Assembly: GCA_965204925.1 (NCBI GenBank)
Contig: OZ242021.1
Span: forward strand, 248,001 to 312,000
From: G963663315 sp965204925
GTDB taxonomy: Bacteria > Pseudomonadota > Gammaproteobacteria > Arenicellales > Poriferihabitantaceae
DNA length: 64,000 nt
Reading direction: 5' to 3'
Shown: piece by piece, positions 17,805 to 31,400 of the stretch
Numbering within the stretch: position 1 is the first letter of the stretch
How the letters are laid out: each line of letters begins with the position of its first letter
Position numbers and translations under genes: made by a program
The notes under the pieces: model-generated
Seen by the model: only the letters and a program-made list of their open reading frames with translations
The model's database searches: none
Told to the model about the DNA's origin: nothing

Positions 17805-18472
17805 TTTTCCTGCTTCTGCGCCCCGTTCTGTTTCCCGGACAGAGCCGCGTCAATACAGCGAGCCGCGTCTGCCGTAATGACCACCTTGCGATGGTTGATC
17901 AGGCTGACCGGGTCGATACTGCGGCTGGTACATACACTCACCGAATGCAGATTACGGGCAGACAGCTCGACATTGCGGTCGCTGTCCGCGAGCACGACCA
18001 GCGCGCGCTCGGCATCCAGTCCTTTCAACACCCGCGCCAGAGAAGCGGTTTTGGGGGCATCCATCCCGATCGAATCGACAACAATGAGCCTTTCCTGGCG
18101 ATTCAGTTCCGACAGGATCGAACGCATGGCCGCACGGTACATCTTGCGGTTAACCTTATGGGAGAAATCCCGCGTCGAGAGCGGAAACGCCCGCCCGCCG
18201 CCAGCAAAAATCGGGCTTCGAATCGTTCCTGCCCGCGCGCGGCCTGTGCCTTTTTGCCTCCAGGGCTTGCCGCTGCCTCCACGGACCGCGGCCCGGTTCT
18301 TTTGGGCGCGCGTGCCGCTGCGCCCGCCGGCCCGATAAGCAACGACAACCTGATGAACGAGCGATTCGTTGAAACCCGCCCCGAAATTAGCCTCGGACAG
18401 TTCGACCGCGGAGCCCGGCGCCTCTGCGGAGCCGTTCCCGACCACGGACCTCACTTCCAGCTTCATAGTCAT
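17801..18472 (-). CDS. rplD: 50S ribosomal protein L4
   Basis: 223 residues with the loop KPWRQKGTGRARAGTIRSPI that reaches the tunnel constriction. In E. coli L4 also represses the S10 operon through the rpsJ leader. Here rpsJ sits only 33 bp behind tuf, with no room for the classic S10 leader. Confidence 0.97.
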   Translation of the reverse strand: MTMKLEVRSVVGNGSAEAPGSAVELSEANFGAGFNESLVHQVVVAYRAGGRSGTRAQKNRAAVRGGSGKPWRQKGTGRARAGTIRSPIFAGGGRAFPLSTRDFSHKVNRKMYRAAMRSILSELNRQERLIVVDSIGMDAPKTASLARVLKGLDAERALVVLADSDRNVELSARNLHSVSVCTSRSIDPVSLINHRKVVITADAARCIDAALSGKQNGAQKQEK

Positions 18473-19149
18473 TGCCTTCCTCCAGGCGCCTGTCCCGCCG
18501 TCACATCCAGCGACACGCCAGACTTGACCGCCGGACGAATGATCACATCGGCGCCTCTGGAACCGGGGATCGAACCTGCAATGAGAATAATGTTCCTCAC
18601 CTCATCCACCCTGAGCACATCAAGGTTCTGCTGAACGGCTCTCACGCCTCCCATATGCCCCGCCATTTTCTTGCCCTTGAAGACCCGTCCCGGATCCTGT
18701 GCATTTCCGATCGAGCCCCCGAGCCTGTGCGCTTTCGAGTTGCCGTGGGTAGCGCGCCCCCCCCCATAGCCGTGGCGTTTCACCACTCCCGCAAATCCCT
18801 TGCCGGTCGTTCGCCCGCACACATCCACCTTCTGACCCTCGGAAAACAGGCCGACCGTCAACTCGCCCCCCGGCTCGACTCCGATCGCGTTATCAAGACG
18901 AAACTCCCAGACCCCTCTGCCGGGACGCACTCCGGCCCTGGCAAAATGACCTTTCATGGCTTTGTTGACCCGGCTGGCCCGCCGTTCTCCTGTCGTTACC
19001 TGCAATCCGTCATAGCCATCGTTATCCCGGGTCCTGATCCGGGTGATCCGGTTCGGCAAAACTTCAATGACGGTAACGGGCCGCGACACCCCTTCCTCCG
19101 TGAACATACGGGTCATGCCAATTTTTTTCCCTACCAGTCCTAATGACAT
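18469..19149 (-). CDS. rplC: 50S ribosomal protein L3
   Basis: 226 residues starting MSLGLVGKKIGMTRMFTEEG, with HGNSKAHRLGGSIGNAQDPG and the GKKMAGHMGG stretch near the glutamine methylated by PrmB in E. coli. L3 initiates 50S assembly. It overlaps rplD by four bases. Confidence 0.98.
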   Translation of the reverse strand: MSLGLVGKKIGMTRMFTEEGVSRPVTVIEVLPNRITRIRTRDNDGYDGLQVTTGERRASRVNKAMKGHFARAGVRPGRGVWEFRLDNAIGVEPGGELTVGLFSEGQKVDVCGRTTGKGFAGVVKRHGYGGGRATHGNSKAHRLGGSIGNAQDPGRVFKGKKMAGHMGGVRAVQQNLDVLRVDEVRNIILIAGSIPGSRGADVIIRPAVKSGVSLDVTAGQAPGGRQ

Positions 19150-19189
19150 CCTGTAACCTGCCTGTGTTCGTTTCGATCCATCCGGATAT

Positions 19190-19504
19190 TCAGCTCAATT
19201 TGATTTCTACATCAACCCCGGCAGCGAGATCAAGCTTCATGAGGGCATCCACCGTTTTATCGGTCGGTTGTACGATGTCGAGAATCCTCTTGTGGGTTCT
19301 GATTTCAAACTGGTCCCGGGCTTTCTTGTTGACATGGGGGGATCGCAAAAGCGTGTATTTTTCGATGCGGACAGGCAGCGGGATGGGACCCTTTACCAAT
19401 GCACCCGTGCGCCGCGCCGTATCCACGATCTCCAGCGCTGAACGATCGATCATCTTGTGATCGAATGCCTTCAGACTGATACGGATTTTCTGGTTTTCTA
19501 CCAT
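19190..19504 (-). CDS. rpsJ: 30S ribosomal protein S10 / NusE
   Basis: 104 residues with RISLKAFDHKMIDRSALEIV and the loop GPIPLPVRIEKYTLLRSPHV. S10 is a 30S head protein and, as NusE, a partner of NusB and NusG in antitermination. The gene lies 33 bp after tuf, so the str and S10 clusters are joined. Confidence 0.98.
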   Translation of the reverse strand: MVENQKIRISLKAFDHKMIDRSALEIVDTARRTGALVKGPIPLPVRIEKYTLLRSPHVNKKARDQFEIRTHKRILDIVQPTDKTVDALMKLDLAAGVDVEIKLS

Positions 19505-19537
19505 TGTTCAGAAGCTCTCCCGGGAACTGCTTTCATA

Positions 19538-20731
19538 TCATTCAATGATTCTGGTAACGACACCCGCTCCCACGGTACGCCCTCCTTCACGGATTGCGAA
19601 CCGCAATCCCTCTTCCATGGCAACCGGCGCAATCAACGATACCGACATCGACACATTATCACCCGGCATGACCATCTCGACATCCGACGGCAGGTCGCAT
19701 GACCCGGTCACATCGGTCGTACGGAAGTAAAACTGGGGACGGTATCCGTTGAAAAACGGCGTATGACGCCCGCCCTCTTCCTTCGACAGAATATACACTT
19801 CCGACTCGAAGCGGGTATGCGGCGTAATGCTTTTGGGCTTGGCCAGCACCTGTCCGCGCTCCACTTCCTCACGCTTGACTCCGCGCAGCAGAATCCCTAC
19901 GTTATCTCCCGCCTGACCCTGGTCCAGCAACTTGCGGAACATCTCGACACCGGTACAAACGGTCACCGCCGTATCCTTGATACCGACAATGGCAATCTCT
20001 TCCCCGACCTTGATCGCGCCCCGTTCAATTCGCCCGGTCACCACCGTGCCTCTGCCCGATATCGAAAACACATCTTCCACCGGCATCAGGAAATCACCGT
20101 CGACCTTGCGTTCAGGCTCCGGTATATAACTGTCCAGCGCTTCTGCCAACCTGATAATGGAACCCTCTCCAAGGTCCGAGTCCTCTCCTTCCAGCGCTTT
20201 CAGGGCGCTGCCAATCACGATCGGCGTGTCATCCCCGGGAAATTCATAAGCATCCAGCAATTCCCGTATTTCCATCTCGACCAGCTCCATCAACTCCTCG
20301 TCGTCCACCATGTCGGCCTTGTTCAGATAGACAACGATATAGGGTACGCCAACCTGGCGGGCCAACAGAATATGCTCCCGCGTTTGCGGCATCGGGCCGT
20401 CTGCGGCGCTGCATACCAGAATCGCCCCGTCCATCTGCGCGGCGCCTGTGATCATGTTTTTGATATAGTCGGCGTGTCCCGGACAGTCAACATGCGCATA
20501 GTGCCGATTTTCAGTCTGGTATTCAACATGTGCAGTAGCGATTGTGATGCCGCGGGACTTTTCCTCCGGCGCATTGTCTATCTCGTCAAACGCCTTCGAT
20601 TCAGTACCACCGTGTCGGGCTGACAATACCTTCGTCATGGCCGCTGTCAGCGTCGTCTTGCCGTGGTCGACATGACCAATCGTACCAACATTTACATGCG
20701 GTTTCGTTCTTTCAAATTTCTCTTTCGCCAT
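19538..20731 (-). CDS. tuf: elongation factor Tu
   Basis: 397 residues, a GTPase that delivers aminoacyl-tRNA to the ribosome. G1 GHVDHGKTTLTAAM, G2 RGITIATAHVEY, G3 DCPGHADYIKNM, G4 NKADMVDDEEL and G5 GSALKAL are all intact, followed by the two beta-barrel domains. It sits 75 bp after fusA. No second tuf copy lies between tRNA-Thr and tRNA-Trp, where many gammaproteobacteria have tufB. Confidence 0.98.
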   Translation of the reverse strand: MAKEKFERTKPHVNVGTIGHVDHGKTTLTAAMTKVLSARHGGTESKAFDEIDNAPEEKSRGITIATAHVEYQTENRHYAHVDCPGHADYIKNMITGAAQMDGAILVCSAADGPMPQTREHILLARQVGVPYIVVYLNKADMVDDEELMELVEMEIRELLDAYEFPGDDTPIVIGSALKALEGEDSDLGEGSIIRLAEALDSYIPEPERKVDGDFLMPVEDVFSISGRGTVVTGRIERGAIKVGEEIAIVGIKDTAVTVCTGVEMFRKLLDQGQAGDNVGILLRGVKREEVERGQVLAKPKSITPHTRFESEVYILSKEEGGRHTPFFNGYRPQFYFRTTDVTGSCDLPSDVEMVMPGDNVSMSVSLIAPVAMEEGLRFAIREGGRTVGAGVVTRIIE

Positions 20732-20806
20732 GAATCAGTCTCCTCGATAATCTTTAATTTGTTACCTTGATTTATCAGTGATTTTTTTGTGCGCGGCATG
20801 AGCGGA

Positions 20807-22900
20807 TCAGGCGGCAACCTTCACCGAAGCCACAATATTTTCCGGAACGGGAGCGTATTTCCTGAACTCCATCGTATAATTTGCCCGTCCCTGCGTTGCG
20901 GAACGCAGTGCGGTCGCATAACCGAACATCTCCGACAGGGGCACTTCCGCCTTTATGAACTTGCCGCCCGGCGCATCCCCCATTTCGTGGATCAGACCGC
21001 GCCGCGAACTCAAATCCCCGTTCACGTTTCCCATATATTCTTCCGGTGTTACCACTTCCACCGCCATCATCGGCTCCAGTAACTGCGGTCCGGCAATTCT
21101 GGCGCCTTCCCGAAAGGCCATGGAACCGGCCGTCCTGAACGCATGATCGGACGAATCGACATCGTGGCAGGAACCATAGAACAGTGTTGCCCTGACATCG
21201 ATCACCGGATAGCCGGCAACGACGCCCGACTGCATCGCGGACTGGATGCCCCTGTCCACTGCGGGGATATATTCCCTGGGTATCACGCCGCCCTTGATTT
21301 CATCGACAAATTCATACCCCGCCCCCTGTTCCAGCGGCTCAAGGCGGACGAAAACATGGCCATATTGACCACGCCCACCGGTCTGTTTGGCGTACTTGTG
21401 CTCCATTTCAACCGGTTCGGTAATCGTTTCCCGGTAGGCAACCCGGGGCTTGCCGATGTTGGCGTCGACACTGAACTCCCTCTTCAGGCGATCGACAATG
21501 ATTTCAAGGTGCAGCTCGCCCATACCGGAGATGATCGTCTGCCCCGATTCTTCATCGGAACGAACCCGCAAAGAAGGATCTTCCTGGGCCAGTTTGCCGA
21601 GGGCAATGCCCAGCTTCTCCTGATCGGCCCTCGTTTTCGGTTCAACCGCCCGGGCGATAACGGGGTTCGGGAATTCCATTTTCTCCAGCATCACGACGGA
21701 ACCGGTTGCACACAGGGTATCGCCGGTCGTAACACTTTTCAATCCCACCGCCGCCGCTATATCGCCGGCATATACTTGCCTGACATCCTCCCGGTTATTG
21801 GAGTGCATCTGCAATATGCGTCCAATCCGCTCCTTTTTCCCCTTCCCTGGATTGATCACGGTATCGCCCGTCCTGATCGTTCCCGAATACACACGAAAGA
21901 AAACCAGTTGTCCGAAAAACGAATCCGACATAATCTTGAATGCCAGCGCAGAAAACGGCTCCCTGTCATCGGACTTGCGCACAATCCGCGTCTTCCCGTC
22001 TTCACCCACGCCGCCGATCGCCGGCACATCGAGTGGAGCGGGCATGAAATCAACGATGCCGTCAAGCAGCGTCTGGACGCCCTTGTTCCGGAAGGCAGAG
22101 CCGCAAAATACCGGGACAATCTCACCGTTCAGGGCGCGGATACGGATCCCCCTCCTGATTTCCCGCTCGCAAAGATCGCCATTTTCAAAATAACGCTCCA
22201 TCAACCGTTCATCCGCTTCGGCAGCCGCTTCCACGAGCCGCGTTCTGAGTTGATCGGCTTCCCCGGCCAGCTCTTGCGGGATATCGCTGTATTCGAACTC
22301 GACGCCCATGTTTTCTTCTTTCCACGAGACGGCTTTCATCCTGACCAGATCGACAACTCCCCTGAAATTTTCTTCGGCTCCGATGTTCAGCTGCATCATG
22401 ACCGGACTGGCGCCCAGTCGACTCGCGATTTGCCCGCTCACACGCTTCAAATCGGCCCCTGTGCGGTCCATTTTGTTGATAAATGCCATTCTTGGCACAT
22501 TGTATTTGTCGGCCTGGCGCCACACCGTTTCCGACTGCGGCTCCACTCCTCCTACCGCGCAAAACACGGCGACTGCACCATCCAGCACGCGCAGGGAGCG
22601 CTCCACCTCAATGGTAAAATCAACGTGTCCGGGAGTATCAATGATATTGATTCGATGTTGTTCCAGGCTCTTGTCCATACCGTTCCAGAAACACGTGGTG
22701 GCTGCGGAGGTAATGGTAATCCCCCTCTCCTGCTCCTGTTCCATCCAGTCCATGATTGCGTTGCCGTCATGCACCTCGCCGAGCTTGTGGGAAAGACCGG
22801 TATAAAACAGTATGCGCTCGGTCGTTGTCGTCTTGCCGGCGTCAATGTGAGCCATGATGCCGATGTTACGATAACGTTCGAGTGGAGTTTTGCGTGACAC
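20807..22900 (-). CDS. fusA: elongation factor G
   Basis: About 697 residues; the GTPase that drives translocation and, with RRF, recycling. Motifs: AHIDAGKTTTTERILFYTG (G1), RGITITSAATTC (G2), DTPGHVDF (G3), NKMDRTGAD (G4). I choose the GTG at 22900 (VSRKTPLERYRNIGI), which has GAGGG eight bases upstream and matches the family N terminus. A second GTG six codons earlier (22918) is possible. Position between rpsG and tuf is the usual str order. Confidence 0.97.
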   Translation of the reverse strand: MSRKTPLERYRNIGIMAHIDAGKTTTTERILFYTGLSHKLGEVHDGNAIMDWMEQEQERGITITSAATTCFWNGMDKSLEQHRINIIDTPGHVDFTIEVERSLRVLDGAVAVFCAVGGVEPQSETVWRQADKYNVPRMAFINKMDRTGADLKRVSGQIASRLGASPVMMQLNIGAEENFRGVVDLVRMKAVSWKEENMGVEFEYSDIPQELAGEADQLRTRLVEAAAEADERLMERYFENGDLCEREIRRGIRIRALNGEIVPVFCGSAFRNKGVQTLLDGIVDFMPAPLDVPAIGGVGEDGKTRIVRKSDDREPFSALAFKIMSDSFFGQLVFFRVYSGTIRTGDTVINPGKGKKERIGRILQMHSNNREDVRQVYAGDIAAAVGLKSVTTGDTLCATGSVVMLEKMEFPNPVIARAVEPKTRADQEKLGIALGKLAQEDPSLRVRSDEESGQTIISGMGELHLEIIVDRLKREFSVDANIGKPRVAYRETITEPVEMEHKYAKQTGGRGQYGHVFVRLEPLEQGAGYEFVDEIKGGVIPREYIPAVDRGIQSAMQSGVVAGYPVIDVRATLFYGSCHDVDSSDHAFRTAGSMAFREGARIAGPQLLEPMMAVEVVTPEEYMGNVNGDLSSRRGLIHEMGDAPGGKFIKAEVPLSEMFGYATALRSATQGRANYTMEFRKYAPVPENIVASVKVAA

Positions 22901-22938
22901 TGACCAGCCCTCGGGCACTTCTCAAAAATATCCCTGCA

Positions 22939-23409
22939 CTAGAACCTGTAATGAGAAAACGCCTTGTTGGCTTCCGCCATCTTGTGCGTATCCTCCCGTC
23001 TTTTGAAGGCGCTGCCCCGCTCGTTCGAGGCATCAAGCAACTCCCCGGCCAGCCTCGCCGTCATGGATTTTTCGGAGCGCTTGCGCGCGGCCGCCACGAG
23101 CCACCGCATGGCCAGCGCCATTTGACGGTTCGGGCGCACTTCAACGGGCACCTGGTAGGTGGCGCCGCCGACCCGCCGGCTTTTCACTTCGACGCCGGGG
23201 CTGACATTTTCAAGGGCCGTATTAAAAACCCCGACCACATCTTCCTTGCCGCGCTCCTTTATGATATCAAGAGCGCCATACATGATTCTCTCGGCAATCG
23301 ACTTCTTGCCGTCCAGCATGATGACATTGATAAATTTTGCAACCGTCTGATCCTTGTACTTGGGATCGGGCAAAATCTTCCTCCTGGGGACTTCTCTTCG
23401 TCTTGACAT
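22939..23409 (-). CDS. rpsG: 30S ribosomal protein S7
   Basis: 156 residues with MSRRREVPRRKILPDPKYKD at the start and YQVPVEVRPNRQMALAMRWL in the core. S7 nucleates the 30S head and lines the E site. In E. coli S7 represses str operon translation at the rpsL-rpsG gap. Here that gap is 128 bp (23410-23537), long enough for such a site, but I could not confirm a structure. Confidence 0.97.
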   Translation of the reverse strand: MSRRREVPRRKILPDPKYKDQTVAKFINVIMLDGKKSIAERIMYGALDIIKERGKEDVVGVFNTALENVSPGVEVKSRRVGGATYQVPVEVRPNRQMALAMRWLVAAARKRSEKSMTARLAGELLDASNERGSAFKRREDTHKMAEANKAFSHYRF

Positions 23410-23537
23410 CTCTAAAGTTTCGTTCCGGTCGCTCCGGGTTGAGGTTCGGCAACACCGTTCAGCAATATATGTGATTGCTGCAACCTGCCGCCACGGGCTT
23501 GTCCAGGCCTCAGTATTTGTAAACCAATTCCCGCGCT

Positions 23538-23912
23538 TCAGGATTTGGGACGTTTTACGCCGTATTTCGAACGGCCCTGGCGCCTGTCCGACACCCCGGA
23601 CGTATCCAGCGCTCCACGCACGGTATGATAGCGGACGCCCGGCAAATCCTTCACGCGCCCGCCTCTTATCAGCACCACCGAGTGCTCTTGCAAATTATGA
23701 CCTTCACCACCGATATAAGTGGTTACCTCCTGCCCATTGGTAAGCCGCACCCTGGCCACCTTGCGCAGCGCTGAATTCGGCTTCTTCGGCGTCGTCGTAT
23801 ACACGCGCGTACAAACACCGCGCTTCTGCGGGCAAGCCTGCAAAGCGGGAACATTGGACTTCCTGACCTGCTTTTTTCGCGGATTCCGGACCAGTTGATT
23901 CAGTGTCGGCAT
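23538..23912 (-). CDS. rpsL: 30S ribosomal protein S12
   Basis: 124 residues; decoding-centre protein. The streptomycin-related positions look wild type: TTPKKPNSALRKVARVRL contains the K42/K43 pair and RGGRVKDLPGVRYHTVRG the K87/K88 loop. It is the first gene of the str cluster, about 120 bp from a consensus promoter. Confidence 0.98.
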   Translation of the reverse strand: MPTLNQLVRNPRKKQVRKSNVPALQACPQKRGVCTRVYTTTPKKPNSALRKVARVRLTNGQEVTTYIGGEGHNLQEHSVVLIRGGRVKDLPGVRYHTVRGALDTSGVSDRRQGRSKYGVKRPKS

Positions 23913-24036
23913 GCGCTGGACTCTTTCAAAATCATTCTCAAACTAGTTCTGCCTGCTCCCAAAATACCACCAACCGTTCCCGCAAGAACCGAAATTCTGC
24001 CAGCAGTGAATAGCCCCGTACCCCAAAAGGCGCCGG

Positions 24037-24065
24037 ATTATAGGTCGGGGCAAATTCCCTGTCAA
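24037..24065 (-). promoter_or_regulatory. consensus sigma-70 promoter of the str cluster
   Basis: Read on the minus strand, TTGACA (24060-24065) is followed by exactly 17 bases and TATAAT (24037-24042), a perfect match to both hexamers at optimal spacing. The expected start site is near 24030, giving a leader of about 118 nt before rpsL. It lies in the 235-bp rpoC-rpsL gap, so rif and str are probably separate or doubly driven transcripts. Confidence 0.85.
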
Positions 24066-24147
24066 GGGAATAACCCGACAAAACCGCAATATCAGTAATT
24101 GCCATTTTGCATTTTAATCCGGGGATACGACAGAGACGCCCGTTCCA

Positions 24148-28386
<4,239 letters not shown>

Positions 28387-28437
28387 GAGACTGCCTCTGT
28401 CAGTTAGTAACGAGTTCACCGGTCTGTGGCTTGCCGT

Positions 28438-31400
28438 TCAAAGATGCGGCAGACGAGCATGTGGAACGCCCGCAGGCGGTGAACCCGAGTGTCTGTGACT
28501 TGCCGGCTGAGGACGATGTTCATGCTTCAACTCCAGGTTGAGTCCCAGCGCACGAATCTCCTTGACCAGAACATTGAACGATTCCGGCATACCGGTATCC
28601 ATACCATGCTCGCCGCGAATAATATTCTCGTAAATCCTGGAACGGCCGCCGACGTCATCGGACTTGACTGTAAGCATTTCCTGCAACGTGTAGGCGGCGC
28701 CATAGGCTTCCAGCGCCCACACTTCCATCTCACCGAACCTTTGACCGCCGAATTGCGCCTTGCCCCCCAGCGGCTGCTGGGTGATCAGACTGTACGGCCC
28801 GGTTGATCGGGCGTGCATCTTGTCATCAACGAGGTGGTTCAGCTTGACCATATACATATAGCCGCAGGTAACCGGGCGGTCGAACCGCTCGCCGGTACGG
28901 CCATCGTACAATATCGTCTGTCCACTCTCCGGAATGCCGGCGAGTTTCAGCATCGCCTTGATTTCAAGTTCGTGAGCGCCGTCAAACACCGGCGTTGCCA
29001 TAGGCACTCCCTCACCCAGATTTCTTGCCAGCTCAAGCAACTCACTATCGGACAGACTATCCAATGACTCTTTTTTGCCACTGGAGTTATATACCTTTTC
29101 GAGGTATCTGCGAATCTGGTCGATACGCTTGTTCTTGCGCAGCATTTCATCGATTTTCTCGCCGATTTTTTTCGCCGCCCATCCCAGGTGGGTTTCCAGA
29201 ACCTGCCCCACATTCATGCGTGAAGGCACGCCCAGAGGATTGAGACAAATATCGACCGTGGCGCCGTCCTCCATATAAGGCATATCCTCAACCGGAACGA
29301 TTCTGGAAATAACTCCCTTGTTGCCGTGGCGCCCCGCTATCTTGTCGCCGGGCTGCAACCTGCGCTTCACGGCGACAAAAACCTTGACGATTTTCTGGAC
29401 CCCCGGAGCCAGATCGTCGCCCATTTTGATTTTCCCTTGCTTTTCCTCGAAACGGCGGTCAAACTCCTCACGCTGAACCTGAATCTGGTCGCGGATTTTC
29501 TCGATCGCCCGGTTGGCCTGTTCGTCCCGAAGACGAATTTCAAACCATTCCTTGCGAGTCAACGAGGAAAGATAATGATCGGTTACGGCTTCTCCCGCCG
29601 CCAGGTTGCCAGGACCGCCTTCGGCGACCTGGCCGAGCAACAGCCGCCCGATACGGGCAAAGGCATCATCCTCGACAATACGCAACTGGTCATTCAGGTT
29701 TTTGCGGACGGTGTTCAGCTCGTCTTCATCATTGGCGGCAGCGCGGGCATCTTTTTCAAGACCATCGCGGGTAAACACCTGAACGTCGATAACGGTGCCC
29801 TTCATTACGGAAGGCACGCGCAGCGACGTGTCCTTCACATCCGATGCTTTTTCTCCAAAGATAGCGCGCAGGAGCTTTTCTTCAGGCGTCAGCTGGGTCT
29901 CGGCCTTGGGCGTAACCTTGCCGACCAGGATATCGCCGGGATGCACTTCGGCGCCAATATAGACAATGCCGGATTCGTCCAGTTTGGACAGGGCGTTCTC
30001 ATTGACATTGGGAATATCGCGGCTGATCTCCTCGGAACCGAGCTTGACATCACGTGCGGTACAGGTCAGTTCCTCGATATGGATCGAGGTATAGACGTCA
30101 TCCTTTACCAACCGCTCGGAAATCAGGATCGAGTCTTCAAAATTGTAGCCGTTCCAAGGCATGAACGCGACCAGCGCGTTCCTGCCGAGAGCCAGTTCGC
30201 CCATGTCCGTGGACGGCCCGTCGGCTACAACATCGCCGCGCTCCACGACGTCTCCCACTTCCACAAGGGGACGCTGGTTGATCGTGGTATTCTGGTTTGA
30301 GCGCCGATATTTGGTCAGGTTGTATATATCGACGCCCGGCTCACCGTCGATCGCCTCATGATCATTGGCGCGCACGACAATTCTGGAAGCGTCCACGAAA
30401 TCGACCATGCCGCCGCGGCGCGCAATGACAGTCACGCCGGAATCGATCGCGACCGTACGCTCCATACCGGTACCAACCAGCGGTTTTTCGCTGCGTACCA
30501 CGGGCACCGCCTGACGCTGCATGTTGGAGCCCATGAGGGCGCGATTGGCATCATCATGCTCAAGGAACGGAACGAGTGAGGCCGCCACCGAAACAATCTG
30601 CTGGGGCGCCACATCAATGTAGTCGATCTGGTCAGGAGACGACAGGGAAGATTCATTTTTGTGACGGCAGGAAACCAGTTCACTGACGAACCGGCCGCTG
30701 GAATCCAGTCTGGAATTGGCCTGGGCGATGATGAACTTGTGCTCCTCGATCGCGGACAGGTAATCCACCCGGGCGGTGACCTTGCCATTTTTCACCTTGC
30801 GGTACGGAGTCTCCAGGAAACCGTATTCATTGGTTTTGGCAAAACAGGCCAGTGAATTGATCAGGCCGATATTGCCCCCCTCGGGAGTCTCGATTGGACA
30901 GACACGTCCATAGTGGGTCGGATGTACGTCGCGAACTTCAAATCCGGCGCGGTCGCGTGTCAGTCCGCCCGGACCCAGCGCCGAAACCCGCCGTTTGTGA
31001 GTGACTTCCGAAAGGGGATTGGTTTGGTCCATGAATTGGGATAGCTGGCTGGAACCGAAAAATTCCCGCACAACGGCAGCAACCGGTTTGGCGTTAATCA
31101 GGTCCCGGGGAGTCAGGTTTTCACTTTCAGCCTGGTTCAGGCGTTCCTTGACCGCGCGCTCGACCCGCACGAGGCCAATACGAAACTGGTTCTCAACCAG
31201 CTCACCGACTGAACGCACCCGGCGATTTCCGAGGCTGTCGATATCGTCGATTTCCCCCTTGCCATTCTTCAAATGGATGATTTTATGCATCACATCGACG
31301 ATATCCTGCTTGCTCAATGTGCCGGGACCTTCATCGGATTCCCGGCCCAGACGCCGATTCAGCTTCATGCGCCCCACAGCGGAGAGGTCATATCTTTCCT

